Below are positions 11,567 to 22,944 of a DNA stretch of 64,000 bases, one piece after another (the first letter of the stretch is position 1; every line of letters starts with the position of its first letter). Made by a program: the position numbers and the translations under genes. This DNA is from Aphrocallistes beatrix (lineage: Eukaryota; Porifera; Hexactinellida; Sceptrulophora; Aphrocallistidae). Location of the stretch: NCBI GenBank assembly GCA_963281255.1, contig OY725488.1, positions 11,753,524 to 11,817,523 of the forward strand. Reading direction: 5' to 3'. The notes below the pieces were generated by a model. The model worked only from the letters and a program-made list of their open reading frames with translations. It was not told the DNA's origin and ran no database searches.

Positions 11567-11751
11567 CAAGGTTGAGACCGATTGGACCGAATATCAGTAT
11601 TCATGAATACCTGAACCGAATACGAATACTGATAATATTCGGTTAGTTCAACCGAATACGAATACTGATACTCGGTTCCCAATCGAATATCAGCTATTTG
11701 CCAAATAGTATTTGGTCTAACCGAATATTGAACTATTCGGTTGCAACCTTG
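11567..11751. mobile_element. short hAT-type MITE
   Basis: Ends are CAAGGTTG and CAACCTTG, flanked on both sides by the perfect 8-bp duplication ATATTTTT. The interior is built from repeats of ACCGAATA and GAATACTGATA. There is no coding capacity. Confidence 0.8.
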
Positions 11752-12149
11752 ATATTTTTATGTGATAGTTTTGTGGGCATTTAGGAATATCTGTACTTCT
11801 TAAGATTTAATTCTGATAATTTGATGATCTTATAAATGATATACTTGTAATTCAAATTTTCTATATTCTCTGACTGTGTAAATGATGTACATTAAATCTA
11901 TTATGGTGAAATATGTGGTTATATATCATTTTAACAGAGCATCATGCAAAATATGAGCAAAATAGATCTACTCAACTTACGCCTCGCAGGTTGAGAGCCC
12001 TGTAATTGAAACCTTCGAGAATCGTAACTCTCACTGTTCAGATTAGTTAAGATTTACTGTAATTCATAAAGATTAATTGAAGAATAATTCACATGGAATC
12101 ATTCAAGTATTATCTAGGAAGAAAATTTATGAATATAATTATTATATAT

Positions 12150-12641
12150 ACAAGCGCGCTTCGCTTGCTTGCGCTGCGCGGCTGGCGGACACTTCGTGTC
12201 CGCCGGAGGCTCCCTTCGGTCGCCTGAGGTCACATTAGTTAATTATAAGGGAGAGAGCATCTCTAAATATGTCTGTCCTACTGTGCTAATCGATATCACT
12301 CGAAAAATCACCAAATTTGTCAATTTTAAAATTTTGATGAGTAATGATGACGTCATAGCAAAGTAATGTGTCATCATTTTTTGATGATAGTTGCATCATA
12401 TGTGAGACGTGTTAGGATACATATTCTATTAAAATTTCAGCCTTCTATCTCCTATAATGGCTGAGTTATGCCCGAATAACTGTGTTGCTTAACTTTTTAA
12501 AATGTGACAATGACGTCATAATTCCATGATGAGTGGACATTTTCGTCTGAGCTCAGAACTTACTGGAGCCATAGCCAAAAGACTCCCACATGCCAAAAAT
12601 CAGCTTTCTACGCCTGGCAGTTTCTTCAATCAATTCGTTAC

Positions 12642-12675
<34 letters not shown>

Positions 12676-12704
12676 TAATCGAGTTTTAATAGTAAGGATT
12701 ATAG
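12150..12704 (+). repeat. repeat family A copy, complete
   Basis: Same head, hairpin, body, TA run and GAGTTTTAATAGTAAGGAT end as the copy at 4.5 kb. The ORF through the head is an artefact. Confidence 0.75.
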
Positions 12705-13455
12705 ATAATATTCAAGATAAATCGGATTAATAATGTAATATTCCGAAAGAATTTTGAAGAATAATTCACTTCCAAGGAAAGATAATGAATTAATTATTCA
12801 ATTATTCATGGGTTATTCACTATTCAAGGGTTAATTAATTCATTAGTCAACTTGGATTCTTCCTACGTAAAAATTGTGTGATAGTATATCCAGTTCCAAC
12901 TCGACAGTTTAAAATTCAATTGATTTAATACTATTCTTCCAATAAATTGAGTAACGTGTGATCAGACCCATTCTCGTATGTACAAATTAAAAAATATTCA
13001 CAGTGCACATCTACACCTTAAAGAGATCATATATGTGAAATTTGGTGGACTTTAAGCTTTCGATAGCTCACGTACGGACATAATAAGGGCATCTCCCTAC
13101 TGTAGTACAAGAGCTGTACTAAAAAGTGGAAGAATAACATTATTCAACCATGATGGAACTCTTAGTATTCAAGTCCTGGAATATTAGTGAACTTGCAGGA
13201 ATCGACCATTAATTTATGTTAGTACGTACTTGTCTCGTTACTGTATTAATTCGCAATGTTTAAATAAACTTATTTAATGACTTTATTTATACAATAAAAG
13301 AAAAGTAAAATACAAGTACAAAGTTAGTGGAGAAGGAGTGTTTAGGGGAAAAGAATTAGAACACATACAAACACTCGCTCTATTTATCACTCATTACTGA
13401 AAAGCCTAGGAATGAAAACACAACACTAAAGTATAATGCGAGTTTTTGAGTATAT
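12705..13455. other. intergenic, 3' flank of the methyltransferase gene
   Basis: No gene seen. On the minus strand, downstream of the methyltransferase stop, AATAAA-type words occur near 13264-13290 and could serve polyadenylation. A short piece near 13075-13120 (GGGCATCTCCCTACTGTAG) recurs at 5.93 and 44.97 kb. Confidence 0.45.
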
Positions 13456-14058
13456 TTAAAATATGAAAGGTATCATCCTCCATCTCTGTGACCTGTACTC
13501 CTCAAATTCCTTTCCAAAACCTTCCAGCAATGCCCTTTCTTCCGTCTTGATCCTAATTATCAGAATTACAAAACAGAAACTTAATGGCACATAAAGTAAC
13601 ATAGAAGTATATAATATAACATTTCCTAGAAATACAAGAAAAAGTGCGGAGTAGCTTGGATGCATGAGATATGAGTAGAGCCCGTCTTTGATCAGCTTTT
13701 GCTCGTCACTCACTCCCACTTCATACGTGAAGAATTTCCCCAGTTCTTCTTTAGCTTTATTTCTGTAATATTTGCCTAAGACACATATTATTAGACCGAA
13801 AAATACTATTTCACCACTACTATTCATTATATTATCTTCCTCGCCACCCAAGAGCAATGCCCAAAACTTCAAGTAATTGAAGATGACGCAGAGAGTAAAT
13901 AATAGTAGAGATAAACGTGTAAACATGAATTCTATGGAATATTTCATCTTTTTCACTGACTCATCAAGACTGTGAGGACTTCTTATCTCAGATATGAGCA
14001 TTAGCAGAGAGATGGTTGAACTCAAGATACAATTGATTTGATATAAATCCATGTACAA
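13456..14058 (-). CDS. isoprenylcysteine carboxyl methyltransferase (ICMT)-like membrane protein
   Basis: The 200-residue product has three or four hydrophobic segments (about 10-25, 48-72, 84-96 and 136-170). It carries the family signature in its C-terminal half: GLYSYLMHPSYS at residues 126-137 and RIKTEERALLEGFG at 169-182, closing with EFEEYRSQRWRMIPF. In ICMT/PEMT-type enzymes these blocks form the SAM and lipid site, and ICMT methylates the C-terminal prenylcysteine of CAAX proteins in the ER membrane. It is shorter than animal ICMT (about 280 aa) and has HPSY rather than the full RHPSY, so it may be a divergent family member with another substrate. The Met at 14058 is the first in the frame. 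The gene is an intact single exon. Its 5' flank is partly duplicated at 3.5-3.8 kb. Confidence 0.75.
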   Translation of the reverse strand: MYMDLYQINCILSSTISLLMLISEIRSPHSLDESVKKMKYSIEFMFTRLSLLLFTLCVIFNYLKFWALLLGGEEDNIMNSSGEIVFFGLIICVLGKYYRNKAKEELGKFFTYEVGVSDEQKLIKDGLYSYLMHPSYSALFLVFLGNVILYTSMLLYVPLSFCFVILIIRIKTEERALLEGFGKEFEEYRSQRWRMIPFIF

Positions 14059-14409
14059 TTTGATAATTTGTGTTATTATTTTACCAAGATACTGACTTGT
14101 CCAAATTAAATACGATTTCTCACCCTAAGTCGCTACTTTGTATTTTGTATATTGTTTCAAAGGAGCAGATTTAAATACGAAAACAAATTGGATTGAATTA
14201 CTGAGCATTAAATATATTATATACTTTGGTAATCTTTCCAAACTCATGCAAGCCTAATATTAAGCAGCAGTGTTAATAGATATTATAACAAATTGTAACT
14301 TAAGAAACTGCTTTTACAAACTTAACTTTGAAAAAGCAAATCTATCTGCTCATTATTAATTAGTTAGTTAATTGATTTTGCCTTAGGGTATTTTCTATTG
14401 ATTGGATAT

Positions 14410-14937
14410 CAGGGTTGCCGTGGGAATGGAAGGCATACAGTACTAAAGAATCCCACAGAAACCCACAGGAAAACCCACAGAAACCCACAGGAAATCCCAC
14501 AGAAACTCACGAGAAATCCCATAGAAACTCACAGGAAATCCTACAAGGAAATCCCACAGAAACCCCCAGGGAATCCCACAGAAACCCACAGAGAATCCCA
14601 CAGAAACCCACAGGAAATCCCACAGAAACTCACGAGAAATCCCATAGAAACTCACAGGAAATCCTACAGAGTCCCACAGGAAATCCCACAGGAAATCCCA
14701 CAGAAACCCCCAGGGAATCCCACAGAAACCCACAGAGAATCCCACAGAAACCCACAGGAAATCCCACAGAAACTCACGAGAAATCCCATAGAAACTCACA
14801 GGAAATCCTACAGAGTCCCACAGGAAATCCCACAGGAAATCCCACAGAAACCCCCAGGGAATCCCACAGAAACCCACAGAGAATCCCACAGATTCCCACA
14901 TGTGGGTTTTCCCATAGAAATTCCCACGGCAAACCTG
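14410..14937. repeat. minisatellite inside a MITE-like element
   Basis: Bounded by CAGGGTTGCCGTGGGAATGG on the left and TTCCCACGGCAAACCTG on the right (imperfect inverted repeats). Inside are about twenty-odd variants of a roughly 20-21-bp unit such as AATCCCACAGAAACCCACAG, arranged in a higher-order block of about 143 bp (the marker ACTCACGAG recurs near 14505, 14628 and 14771). Long ORFs in three frames arise from the stop-free unit and are not genes. Confidence 0.85.
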
Positions 14938-15278
14938 TAGGATATACCTCACACTTTTAGCGTTTCCCCGTCAAAAATGACTCAACCGGAAATTAGTTAG
15001 TAAAACTCCTGTCCGATGTTCAAGGTAAATAGAGGACTTTACACGTCGCTTCGAAGACGCTTCAGTTGTTCGAGAGTTCACCTTGAGCAGGCTTCTCCGT
15101 CTCCTTTGGCTTTCCAGATGACTTCTTTCCAATATGAGGTTTACGATTACTGTCTCTGCAGGGAGGTGAAACACTGTGGAGTATGAGGGAAGGGTGGATA
15201 TGCATCTAACACAGACACCAATGCTAGGAACCCATCATTGAATATATTCACTGCTAGAGATGTACCTGCTTCAATTGA

Positions 15279-16080
15279 CTAGTTGCCGACGAATTTTATC
15301 TTATGTGTCTTATGCCAGATTATTGAATGGAGGAACTCATGACTATTCCGTGTCTTTTCCATAGAGAGTGGCGAACAGAGAGAAATGTTAGAAAATATAC
15401 CTCGAATACCTCCGACACACTTCAACCGATGGATCCTCTGCATTCTCCGCACATCGGCGTTGGTAATAGAAGCACGAATCGATCTTTGTGGAGCAGTTGG
15501 AATGTTTCTGAAACAGGTGATCCAGAAGGTTGAACAGGGCTGGTATAATTGCACAATACGTTCTATCTTCTCTATACTAATAGCACGACCAAGCTTCTTC
15601 TTGAGATAATTATCATATCGTTTGAGGTGCTTTTGAACGTGGCCCAGGCACTCTTCTTTGCGAATAAATTCAGAGCCATTGTACGGATCACTCTGTACTT
15701 GACGTTTAAACGAAGAAGAATCTCTGTCTCCTATAGAAGTCGAATAGATGAGTTGATGTTTTGAGATTGACCGGTCCATATTTCTAAGACCCAGAACCCT
15801 CCATTCCCTGACTGGTGCTCAAGAAATTTGCCGAACACTGAGATTGATATTTATCCCAGAATGCGGCATAGTCGTTCAGGCGATTTATCTCTCTTCGGGC
15901 CACGGGAGCAGCTCTTACAAACGTGGTTATAAAATCAGTAGTCGAGCAGTTTGCTGACACTGCATCTATAGCAGAAGAAATCCCTGGTTACTATAATACC
16001 CTCTTCTGTGCCAAGTTACTGGTTGTTCTGGAAACCCTGAGGTCGGAGTAGAACTGTGGGAAAATTCCTAAGGGAACACG
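15279..16080 (-). pseudogene. Mutator-like (MULE) transposase remnant
   Basis: The ORF at 15279-15779 contains STSIGDRDSSSFKR and KEECLGHVQKHLKR, the blocks around a catalytic Asp and the ECxxHVQKR motif of animal Mutator-like transposases. Further upstream (15780-16080), pieces in other frames (KSCSRGPKRDK, HQSGNGGFWVLEIW) match preceding blocks of the same family. Similarity stops after about residue 80 of the ORF. Several frameshifts make it a remnant. Confidence 0.6.
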
Positions 16081-16099
16081 GGTCTCAGTTTGATAACAT

Positions 16100-17150
16100 T
16101 TGGAGTATAATGTGAAGAATGTTATTATGCAGCTAGCTAAATTAATATATTGCGTATATTCTCAAATTCTAGTCATACTATTCATTTTTATTCACTTTTC
16201 TAAAATTTGATACTGAACATTGACTAAATAATACACTTACTCCAACAAGCAGAATCATTTGAGTTGAATAATTCGGTGAGTCATAATTTTTAGATAATAT
16301 TATAGTGCTAGTAAAGAAGATCAAGTGTACTGCATAATAATAAACAAGTTTCATCATTTGAATCTTAAAAAATATTAATAAAGATCAATAGGATTTAGCG
16401 TCAGATGACATAATATAAGGAACAAGTAGGTTCGAATACTCTCGAATTTTTCTTACAGGATATTAGGAATACAATTAATCCACTGTCAGAGGTAAATAGG
16501 ATAGTAGGGAATTGCACTTATTAGTACTATTTTAGTTGAATTATTGAATAGAAATAACACTGTTCAAATATTTCTCACCTAGTAGAGTATATTTATAATT
16601 TATGCTACTTGTTAAGATACCTAATTCCCTCCCAAGAAATGGACATGTCCTCAAATTATTTGTATGCAGTTTCACCAAAAATACAGTCAAAATCTCTTAT
16701 TATGAACTACTATTGGACCAAAAATGTGTTCATAATAGACTTCATATTAAGCGAACTTGATTCAATACAAATCATATGTGAGCAACAGGATTGCGACCAG
16801 AAAGTTAGTTCATAATAAACGAATGTTCATTTCAAGCGGGTTCGTAATAAGTGACTCTGACAGATTGTCTATAGGAACTAACTAACCCTGTTGGACCTGG
16901 TGGCACACTTTTAAAATCTATTCATTCGATATATTTTGTCAATCGAGGCTACTACCTGCGATAACTTGCAAGAAATCTAAACATTGTCAAGGTCCTGAGA
17001 TTTCAATTATGTAATTAAAATAAGTTCAGTTTATCAATTACTAGTTCTACTGGATTTGTACTATACATTTGTTTTCTTAAGAATATTTATATTATCTAGA
17101 AGTAGTTTTGATTAATTTAAGGAAATATAATGGACTTCAAATGTATCAAA
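16100..17150. other. intergenic with one pogo-like MITE
   Basis: No gene supported. A pogo-like MITE lies at about 16684-16862 (CAGTCAAAATCTCTTATTAT ... TTCGTAATAAGTGACTCTG). From about 17020 to 17145 the sequence matches the 3' flank of RBR5 (36.60-36.76 kb), part of a segmental duplication. Confidence 0.5.
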
Positions 17151-17152
17151 AG

Positions 17153-17509
17153 CAAGGCTGGATTCGGTTAACCGGCTAACCACCGTCAATCACGGTTAAA
17201 GGTTAAGAAAATTTTGGATCGGTTACCGTTCTGCTTTATTTTCTAAATATTTGGACTAATTTCATTGTTTTTCGATGAAGATTCATGAATATTACTTAAA
17301 GTTTTGATATTACAATATTATTACAATTTTTCCAACCAAATAGTATATTTCGAGACCACTGAAGATTGTAAATTTTTCAATATCAGGTTAAACATTAGTC
17401 GACAAATCCATAATTATACTAATTAATATTGACATCGGTTAACCGGTTAACCGCCCTGGAGGAAACCAAAATAACTGACCCCGAATATCGGTTAACCAAC
17501 CCCAGCCCT
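17153..17509. mobile_element. hAT-type MITE in the RBR1 3' flank
   Basis: Left end CAAGGCTGG...GGTTAACC, right end GGTTAACCAACCCCAGCCCTG, flanked by TCAAAAG on both sides. The paralogous flank of RBR5 near 36.75 kb lacks it, giving an empty site. No transposase. Confidence 0.7.
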
Positions 17510-17793
17510 GTCAAAAGTATAAATAATGTAACTAGCCACAATGACAAACACGCAAAGAGTGAAAGATTACTTTACAAATTTTTACATAAAATAGTTGAAA
17601 AGTTTAATAATAAATCACAGATAATAGTAACAGTAGTCAACTAAGGATAAAAAATGATAAAAATAAACAGTAATTAGGAAATATACGTTACACAATGCAT
17701 ACAAGGCATGCTTCTATCGAATCATCAATCTATGAATTACAATACATAATAGTTCACAAATGTTCTTATCTAGGTAGCAAGTCTTTATTGAAG

Positions 17794-18642
17794 TTACTTT
17801 AGTTCTGTCTGGATAGGAGCAGGACTGCATCTAATTCCAGTAGTCACATCCCAGCTAATGCTTTTGCAAGATTTCTTAACTGTCTTATCTGATAGACAAA
17901 TAAAGCAAAATATGTGTTTACAAGTAGAAGAAGAACATGTAAAAGTATTGCAACCACCCGAGTATTCTAACATTGTTTGACATCGAGGACAAGCTCTCAT
18001 TGTTGGAATAGTCACTTTTTTGCCATTACGATCTTGAAATTCCATTTTTGGAGAGTTTATAAGCTTTTCGATTAACTCTTTATTTGTACAATTTTCACAC
18101 ACTTTATTATCTGAAGCATTTTTCCATTCACGTTTACAGGACCAGCAAAACATGAAACATTTCCCACGCTTCTTAGGACAGACAGCGCATTGGACTTGTG
18201 GATTATGTATATTAGTCCTCTGACAAAGCGTTCGACACTGAGGGCATTCCTGGGTATCCTGACTCTCATAGAAATTCGTAGTTATAGCAGCGATGAGAAA
18301 TTCTTCTTCTTCTAGAGTTGGCAGACCAAATTTGATAATATCCTCCCGCTTTATAGGTTTATCGCATTCATTACAGCCAATCTGGTACTTCCTGTTACTT
18401 AACTGTTCCCACGTCCAGTCTAGAAGATCATCTGGACATATGTAATGGCCACATTCCATCCTTAAACCATTATCTTCAAAGCATGTGTTACACTGACCTC
18501 TTGGATGGAATAATACAGTCCTTGTCTGATCTCTTGTTTCACTGAAATTTTTTCCATGAATTCTTGCAGCACAAAATTCTACCTCAAAGTTTGAATTTTG
18601 TATTGGTTCATTTTTTTTGAAAAGGGATCGCCAAAAAGCCAT
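17794..18642 (-). CDS. RBR (RING-IBR-RING) E3 ligase paralog 1
   Basis: RBR ligases accept ubiquitin or a Ubl from an E2 onto a RING2 cysteine and pass it to substrate. This 282-aa single-exon protein has RING1 ligands C51, C54, C64, H66, C69, C90 and C93, with Asp72 where a Cys is usual. The IBR region is C133, C136, C152, C155, the FCWSC pair C166/C169, and C182/C185. RING2 is C218, C221, the catalytic-type C231 in GGCNTFTC, then C236, C241, C246 and C249. It ends APIQTELK, a tail shared by all paralogs. No membrane segment or extra domain is seen, so it is likely soluble and much shorter than most animal RBRs (Parkin 465, ARIH1 557 aa). Met at 18642 opens the MAFWRSLFKK N terminus shared in style with paralog 5. 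Its 5' neighbour is Ubl1, 2.1 kb away. Confidence 0.88.
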   Translation of the reverse strand: MAFWRSLFKKNEPIQNSNFEVEFCAARIHGKNFSETRDQTRTVLFHPRGQCNTCFEDNGLRMECGHYICPDDLLDWTWEQLSNRKYQIGCNECDKPIKREDIIKFGLPTLEEEEFLIAAITTNFYESQDTQECPQCRTLCQRTNIHNPQVQCAVCPKKRGKCFMFCWSCKREWKNASDNKVCENCTNKELIEKLINSPKMEFQDRNGKKVTIPTMRACPRCQTMLEYSGGCNTFTCSSSTCKHIFCFICLSDKTVKKSCKSISWDVTTGIRCSPAPIQTELK

Positions 18643-19654
18643 TTGATTTTGCTATTACTTTTATTATCTAAAGAAGCAATATCAATACATATTATTCACA
18701 CTAAAATTAATACTTTATTTACATGTTGCAAAATTAAGTATAGGTAGAGATATACTTGTGTATTTGACGAGAATAACGAGATGCAAAGGTTGACTTAATC
18801 TAAAGAGTTTTTTAGGAATAGAAAAATGGTTGATTCCGATTGAATCAACCAATGGCTGCCTAGGTTTAAATTTTAAACTGTATTAAAGTGCTAAAATTTT
18901 TTTAGTGCTGCTCCTAGTATAAGAGATGTTTCTTACGTCAGGATTGGTATGCTAAGTAGGGGTGAACATATATATATCCATCTACTCGCTCCTGGAAATT
19001 CTACTGGACCTAATTGAACCAAATGACACCAAATGTATAAATAAAGACCATACATTATTTCTATCGAGGTCGAGATTTGAACCTGGGCCCAAATTTGACT
19101 TTTTCTCAAAATATGTCAAAATGTATTAGCCAATCAGAATCCAGGATTTTGCATTACACTTGGCTTTAATTTATTGACTAACAGAGATGATACCTAACTC
19201 AATGAACATATAAGTTCGGAATCACTCTCTAGCCTATTTTAAGAATTATTCATATTTTCATATCTTGACTCTAAATGTGACAAATTTGCCTACAAATGAA
19301 ATTTCAGAATTTTAATTTAAAAATATAATTTAAATTTCTTATATATTAAAATGCATTGTTTTTTGTGCAAATCGATATAAGAACTGGGAGGTGCTAGAAA
19401 TGTGAAATTTGGCACACAGGTAAATAATAATCAGTTTAGAAGGAAAAATAGAAGGAAAAAAGATCTAAACGATAGCTTCTCACCTTGATGAGATAAGTAG
19501 CAAAATGTGCTGACCCATCAAATTCGATTATTTTATAATGCAAATAACACACTCTAATTATTGTTACGAACCAAAATTACTGCTACAGTTCTCATCTCAT
19601 TAATATACCGGCGTAGACAAATACAATTCTGCATAGAAAACAAGAAAAACGACA
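18643..19654. other. intergenic between RBR1 and a family A repeat
   Basis: AT-rich and no ORF supported. Bases near 18905-19000 carry a fragment shared with 44.88-45.01 kb (CGCTCCTGGAAATT and similar words). It forms the 5' flank of RBR1. Confidence 0.45.
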
Positions 19655-19985
19655 TGTTGTTTTATGCATAACTCAGCCATTATAGTAGATAGAAGGCTCA
19701 AATTTTAATAGAATCTGTATACTAACATGCCTCACATATGGTGCAACTATCACCAAAATGATGACTCATCAATCTGTTATGACGTCATCATTACGCATCA
19801 AAATTTTAAAAATTGACAAATTTGGTGATTTTTCGAGTGATATCGATTCTAACACTAAGATAGACATATTTAGAGATGCTATCTCCCTTATAATTAATCA
19901 ATGTGACCCCAGGTGACCGAAGGGAGCCTCCGACGGACACACTGTCCGCCAGCCGCGCAGCGCAAGCAAGCGAAGCGCGCTTGTA
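19655..19985 (-). repeat. repeat family A copy, inverted, partial
   Basis: Reverse of the family A first half. It ends with the head in reverse (GCAAGCAAGCGAAGCGCGCTTGT region) at 19985. The ORF here is an artefact. Confidence 0.7.
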
Positions 19986-20049
19986 CAAAATAAATAGCTA
20001 CCACAACTTATGTTTGATATCTTAAATGTATTATAATGTATGGCAATAA

Positions 20050-20495
20050 AAAATATTATGTGCATATTTTCACACCTTTATATACATATTTTCACACCTT
20101 TATATACATATTTCCACACCATTTGATGAATTTTGAAAATAATGCTAGAAACTTGCTTTCAACGGTTGGCATGGGATTTTCAGGGGTGCAGATTTAGGAT
20201 ATCATGTTTTCGAGTAAATTTGAAAATTGATTTATTTACCTTTGTTTACAATAGATACATAAAGTAAACAAATCTCAAAATATGCTATAAACTAGCTTAC
20301 AACGGTTGATATGGGGTTTTCAGAGGCGTAGATTTCGAATATCATATTTTGGAGTAAATTTGATCAGTTTGTTTACTTTTGTTTAGAATAGATACATAAA
20401 GTAAAATAATCTAAAAATATGCTAGAGACAAACTTTCAACAGTAGACCTGAGGCTTTTTGTTAGCCGCGCAACATAAGTGTGCTCTTGTTATTTA
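20050..20495 (-). repeat. repeat family B copy, inverted, about 3 units
   Basis: Tandem units with ACTAGCTTACAACGGTTGA and CATAAAGTAAACAAATCTC in inverse orientation, ending in a degraded GC-rich head near 20463-20490. Confidence 0.65.
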
Positions 20496-20729
20496 TTAAA
20501 ATCATTAGGGATCATTTTTCTATCCAAAATTACTACACTGTGAATGATTTGGGTGATAGTGGGATAAATTGTATCATATTCATGTTTTATTGTACCATAA
20601 TTTAAGTCTTATGATTTTCCGAATGATTATAGATTTTATTACAGTACAAAAAGAAGTATTTTACATACTTATAAAAGTCATTTTGTTAAAAAAGTATATA
20701 GAAACGAGGAAATGTGGATATAGAATACT

Positions 20730-21071
20730 CTATGATGAATAACCGCCGTGAATCCTAGTCACTAGTACGATTGTTGATCCGCCCTTGATTCCATAATCCT
20801 GAAAGGTCATCGTATTACCAGCACAAATATCTTCTAGTTGCTTGTCTGCATAAAGTAGACGTTGATGCTCTATACTGACCCCCATTCTATCTCTAATTAG
20901 TTCTCTCAGTTCTGAAACTTTGTATCTCTAGAGTTATAAACGATGTGAATATGCATAATTGACATAATTTCGAAAAATATTATAAAATATACAACATACT
21001 TTAAATATTGAAGATTGAATTTGAAAAGTTACGGTTTTTGACTCAAATCCTGAAACATAGATATTCTCCAT
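20730..21071 (-). CDS. ubiquitin-like modifier 1 (two exons)
   Basis: Exon 1 is 21000-21071 (24 codons, MENIYVSGFESKTVTF...), then a 72-nt intron with donor GTATGT and acceptor TAG, then exon 2 at 20730-20927 (65 codons and stop). The 89-aa product aligns through the whole beta-grasp fold of ubiquitin: IYVSGFESKTVTFQI for strands 1-2, helix VSELRELIRDRMGV, EHQRLLYADKQLED for the strand and Lys48 region, DYGIKGGSTIVLV, and the C terminus TRIHGG at residues 81-86 followed by YSS. Arg82 matches ubiquitin Arg72, and the Lys in ADKQLED matches Lys48. The Lys63 position is Gly. There are about five extra residues between LED and DYG. The GG plus three-residue tail suggests processing by a Ubl protease before conjugation. 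It lies 5' of RBR1. Splicing is inferred from consensus sites and identical structure in two paralogs. Confidence 0.88.
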
Positions 21072-21361
21072 ATTTCTTCGTTGATATGTTCACAGTTTTT
21101 GAAAATTATGAGAGAGCTAAATATCTAAAGTAGAAAGATTATATCCCTATTGAAATTTCTAATTATAGAAAAAGTGACAAAGACGTCATTCCATGATGGG
21201 TTGACATTTTCGTTTGAGCTCAGAACTTTGTGGCAGTAACCAGCCATTTTGTGGAATGTATTCTACTATCACACACACTGTCCTAGAACTGATAATAATC
21301 TAGAGGGATTCCATAGAAATTGTCGCTCGCACTAAATTTCTAGCGACAGTCCAGCAACCTA

Positions 21362-21495
21362 CAGTAGAACCTCGTTAATACGAATGCGGATAATACAAAA
21401 CTCAGGATAATAAGGAACTATCCGTGGAGAAGAGAACACTCCAAATACCACGAACAAATTTCGACTGTCCCCTGGTATTCGTACTAAACTTGTGT
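21362..21495. mobile_element. pogo-like MITE, right end decayed
   Basis: Starts at a TA with CAGTAGAACCTCGTTAATAC. It is nearly identical to the complete element at 23976-24116, but the right terminal repeat is lost. Confidence 0.65.
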
Positions 21496-21534
21496 TATTA
21501 TATATCAGTAATTTTGATACTACTTCCTGTATAC

Positions 21535-21835
21535 ACCAACCAGACAAGACATTTCAACACTTGATTCTTTCCCATACAAATAATACATACTAAATCGGAT
21601 TTTTTCATGAAGGGCAGTACGTTCAAATTCAGAGAGATTCTAAAATCTGATTTCAGATTCGAAATCTACACATTCGAACCATTGACTAATTTGAATGCGT
21701 ATTATTCGAATCTGGAATCCGATTAGCTGTATCCCATACCGTTTAGAAGTAACCCTTTTCACGAATAGACCCATTTTAGTATTATTTGTATGGGAAATAA
21801 TCAAGTGTTGAAATACTTCTGTTCGGTGCAATTAG
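21535..21835. mobile_element. Tc1-like MITE
   Basis: Inverted ends of about 55 bp containing ATTTCAACACTTGATT and TTTCCCATACAAATAATAC. There is no ORF of note inside. Related ends occur at 40.73-41.18 and 43.95 kb. Confidence 0.65.
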
Positions 21836-22046
21836 AATATTACAATTGCTTGGAATCCAAAAAATTTCAGACAAAATAATCCCACTTCACATGGATGAGA
21901 TGGGATGAGACAACCTCTGATGATCGTAGTATAACAATGGATTGTGGTCATTTCAAAGGTCCAGAGTACATTCTAGACTGGGAAAAGTGAAGAAACATGA
22001 AAATTGAATCTAGCTGTAATGACTACGAAGCGTACTGGAACATGTG

Positions 22047-22292
22047 ATTATATCGTAGATAACATCTCTAAATACGTCTGTCTCACTGTTATAATCAATA
22101 TCATGATGATTGTATCATATGTGAGATAAATTAATTAATATACACATTCTATTAAAATTTCAGCCTTCTATGATAGCAACTAAAATGGAGTTATAGTCAA
22201 AAACTGAAATTTCTAATTATAGAAGAGGTGACAATGACGTCATTCCATGATGAGTCGACATTTTCGTCTGAGCTCGAGTTTTAATAGTCAGG
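22047..22292 (+). repeat. repeat family A fragment
   Basis: Internally deleted family A: AACATCTCTAAATACGTCTG, AAATTTCAGCCTTCTAT, TGACGTCATTCCATGATGAG, and directly the end GAGTTTTAATAGTCAGGATA. It shares the AAATTTCTAATTATAGA word with the flank of Ubl1. Confidence 0.6.
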
Positions 22293-22875
22293 ATATTTGT
22301 AAGACGTACTAGTATTTTTTTGAACATTCAAATATTAATAAAATACGTGAAAATATCAAAGTCTAGAAAAAGTGCTTATGTACTACTCAGAGGATAATAT
22401 CTAACAAAACCTAGTACGTATATAAATGTGAATATTAAAATTTTTGTAAGTTGTTGAGGGTGGGGGCTGCTAGAAATGTGAAATTTGTTATGCAGGTAAA
22501 TAATAATGAGTCTACAAGGGAGTTCGAAGATCTAAGCGAAATCTTCGCACCTCGCAGAGTTTGTTGACAAATTGTGTAGAATGTTTAAGAAGAAATTTCA
22601 ATGCAAAATTGGGTCCGAACAATTATACTTAAACAGTACTTACTAACCGAATTAAAAGAAAAGATTGTTATTGAAAATTTAAAAAATCATAACACAGACT
22701 TTTGGAATGCGATTGACACGATTTATTTCGTATAAACATTAAAAACAGTTATAAATATTTCATGATAAATTATTTATAGAACATAGAACAAATCGATGCA
22801 AGGGTGAGGGGTCGTTTGAAAAACCTTACGCTCCTGTTCAAAAATACCCATGAGAACATTATGAAGCTAACATAC

Positions 22876-22944
22876 GCTCATTTGAATTTGAATTGCGAAG
22901 GTGTTAGTATTTCCTTCGAGTCCTGAAATATTCATATTCTCCAT
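22876..22944 (-). pseudogene. orphan first exon of a ubiquitin-like modifier (Ubl2 relic)
   Basis: The 23 codons starting MENMNISGLEGNTNTFAIQ match exon 1 of the intact Ubl genes and end at the same donor, GTATGT. No exon 2 is found within the next several hundred bases on the minus strand, so the C-terminal half with Gly-Gly is missing. A gene relic. Confidence 0.75.

Noticed and set aside
14398-14960. Three long overlapping ORFs (169-181 codons) on both strands
   Set aside because: They are translations of a stop-free 20-21-bp minisatellite; the peptide is only a repeated PTETHRK/NPQEI-type pattern.
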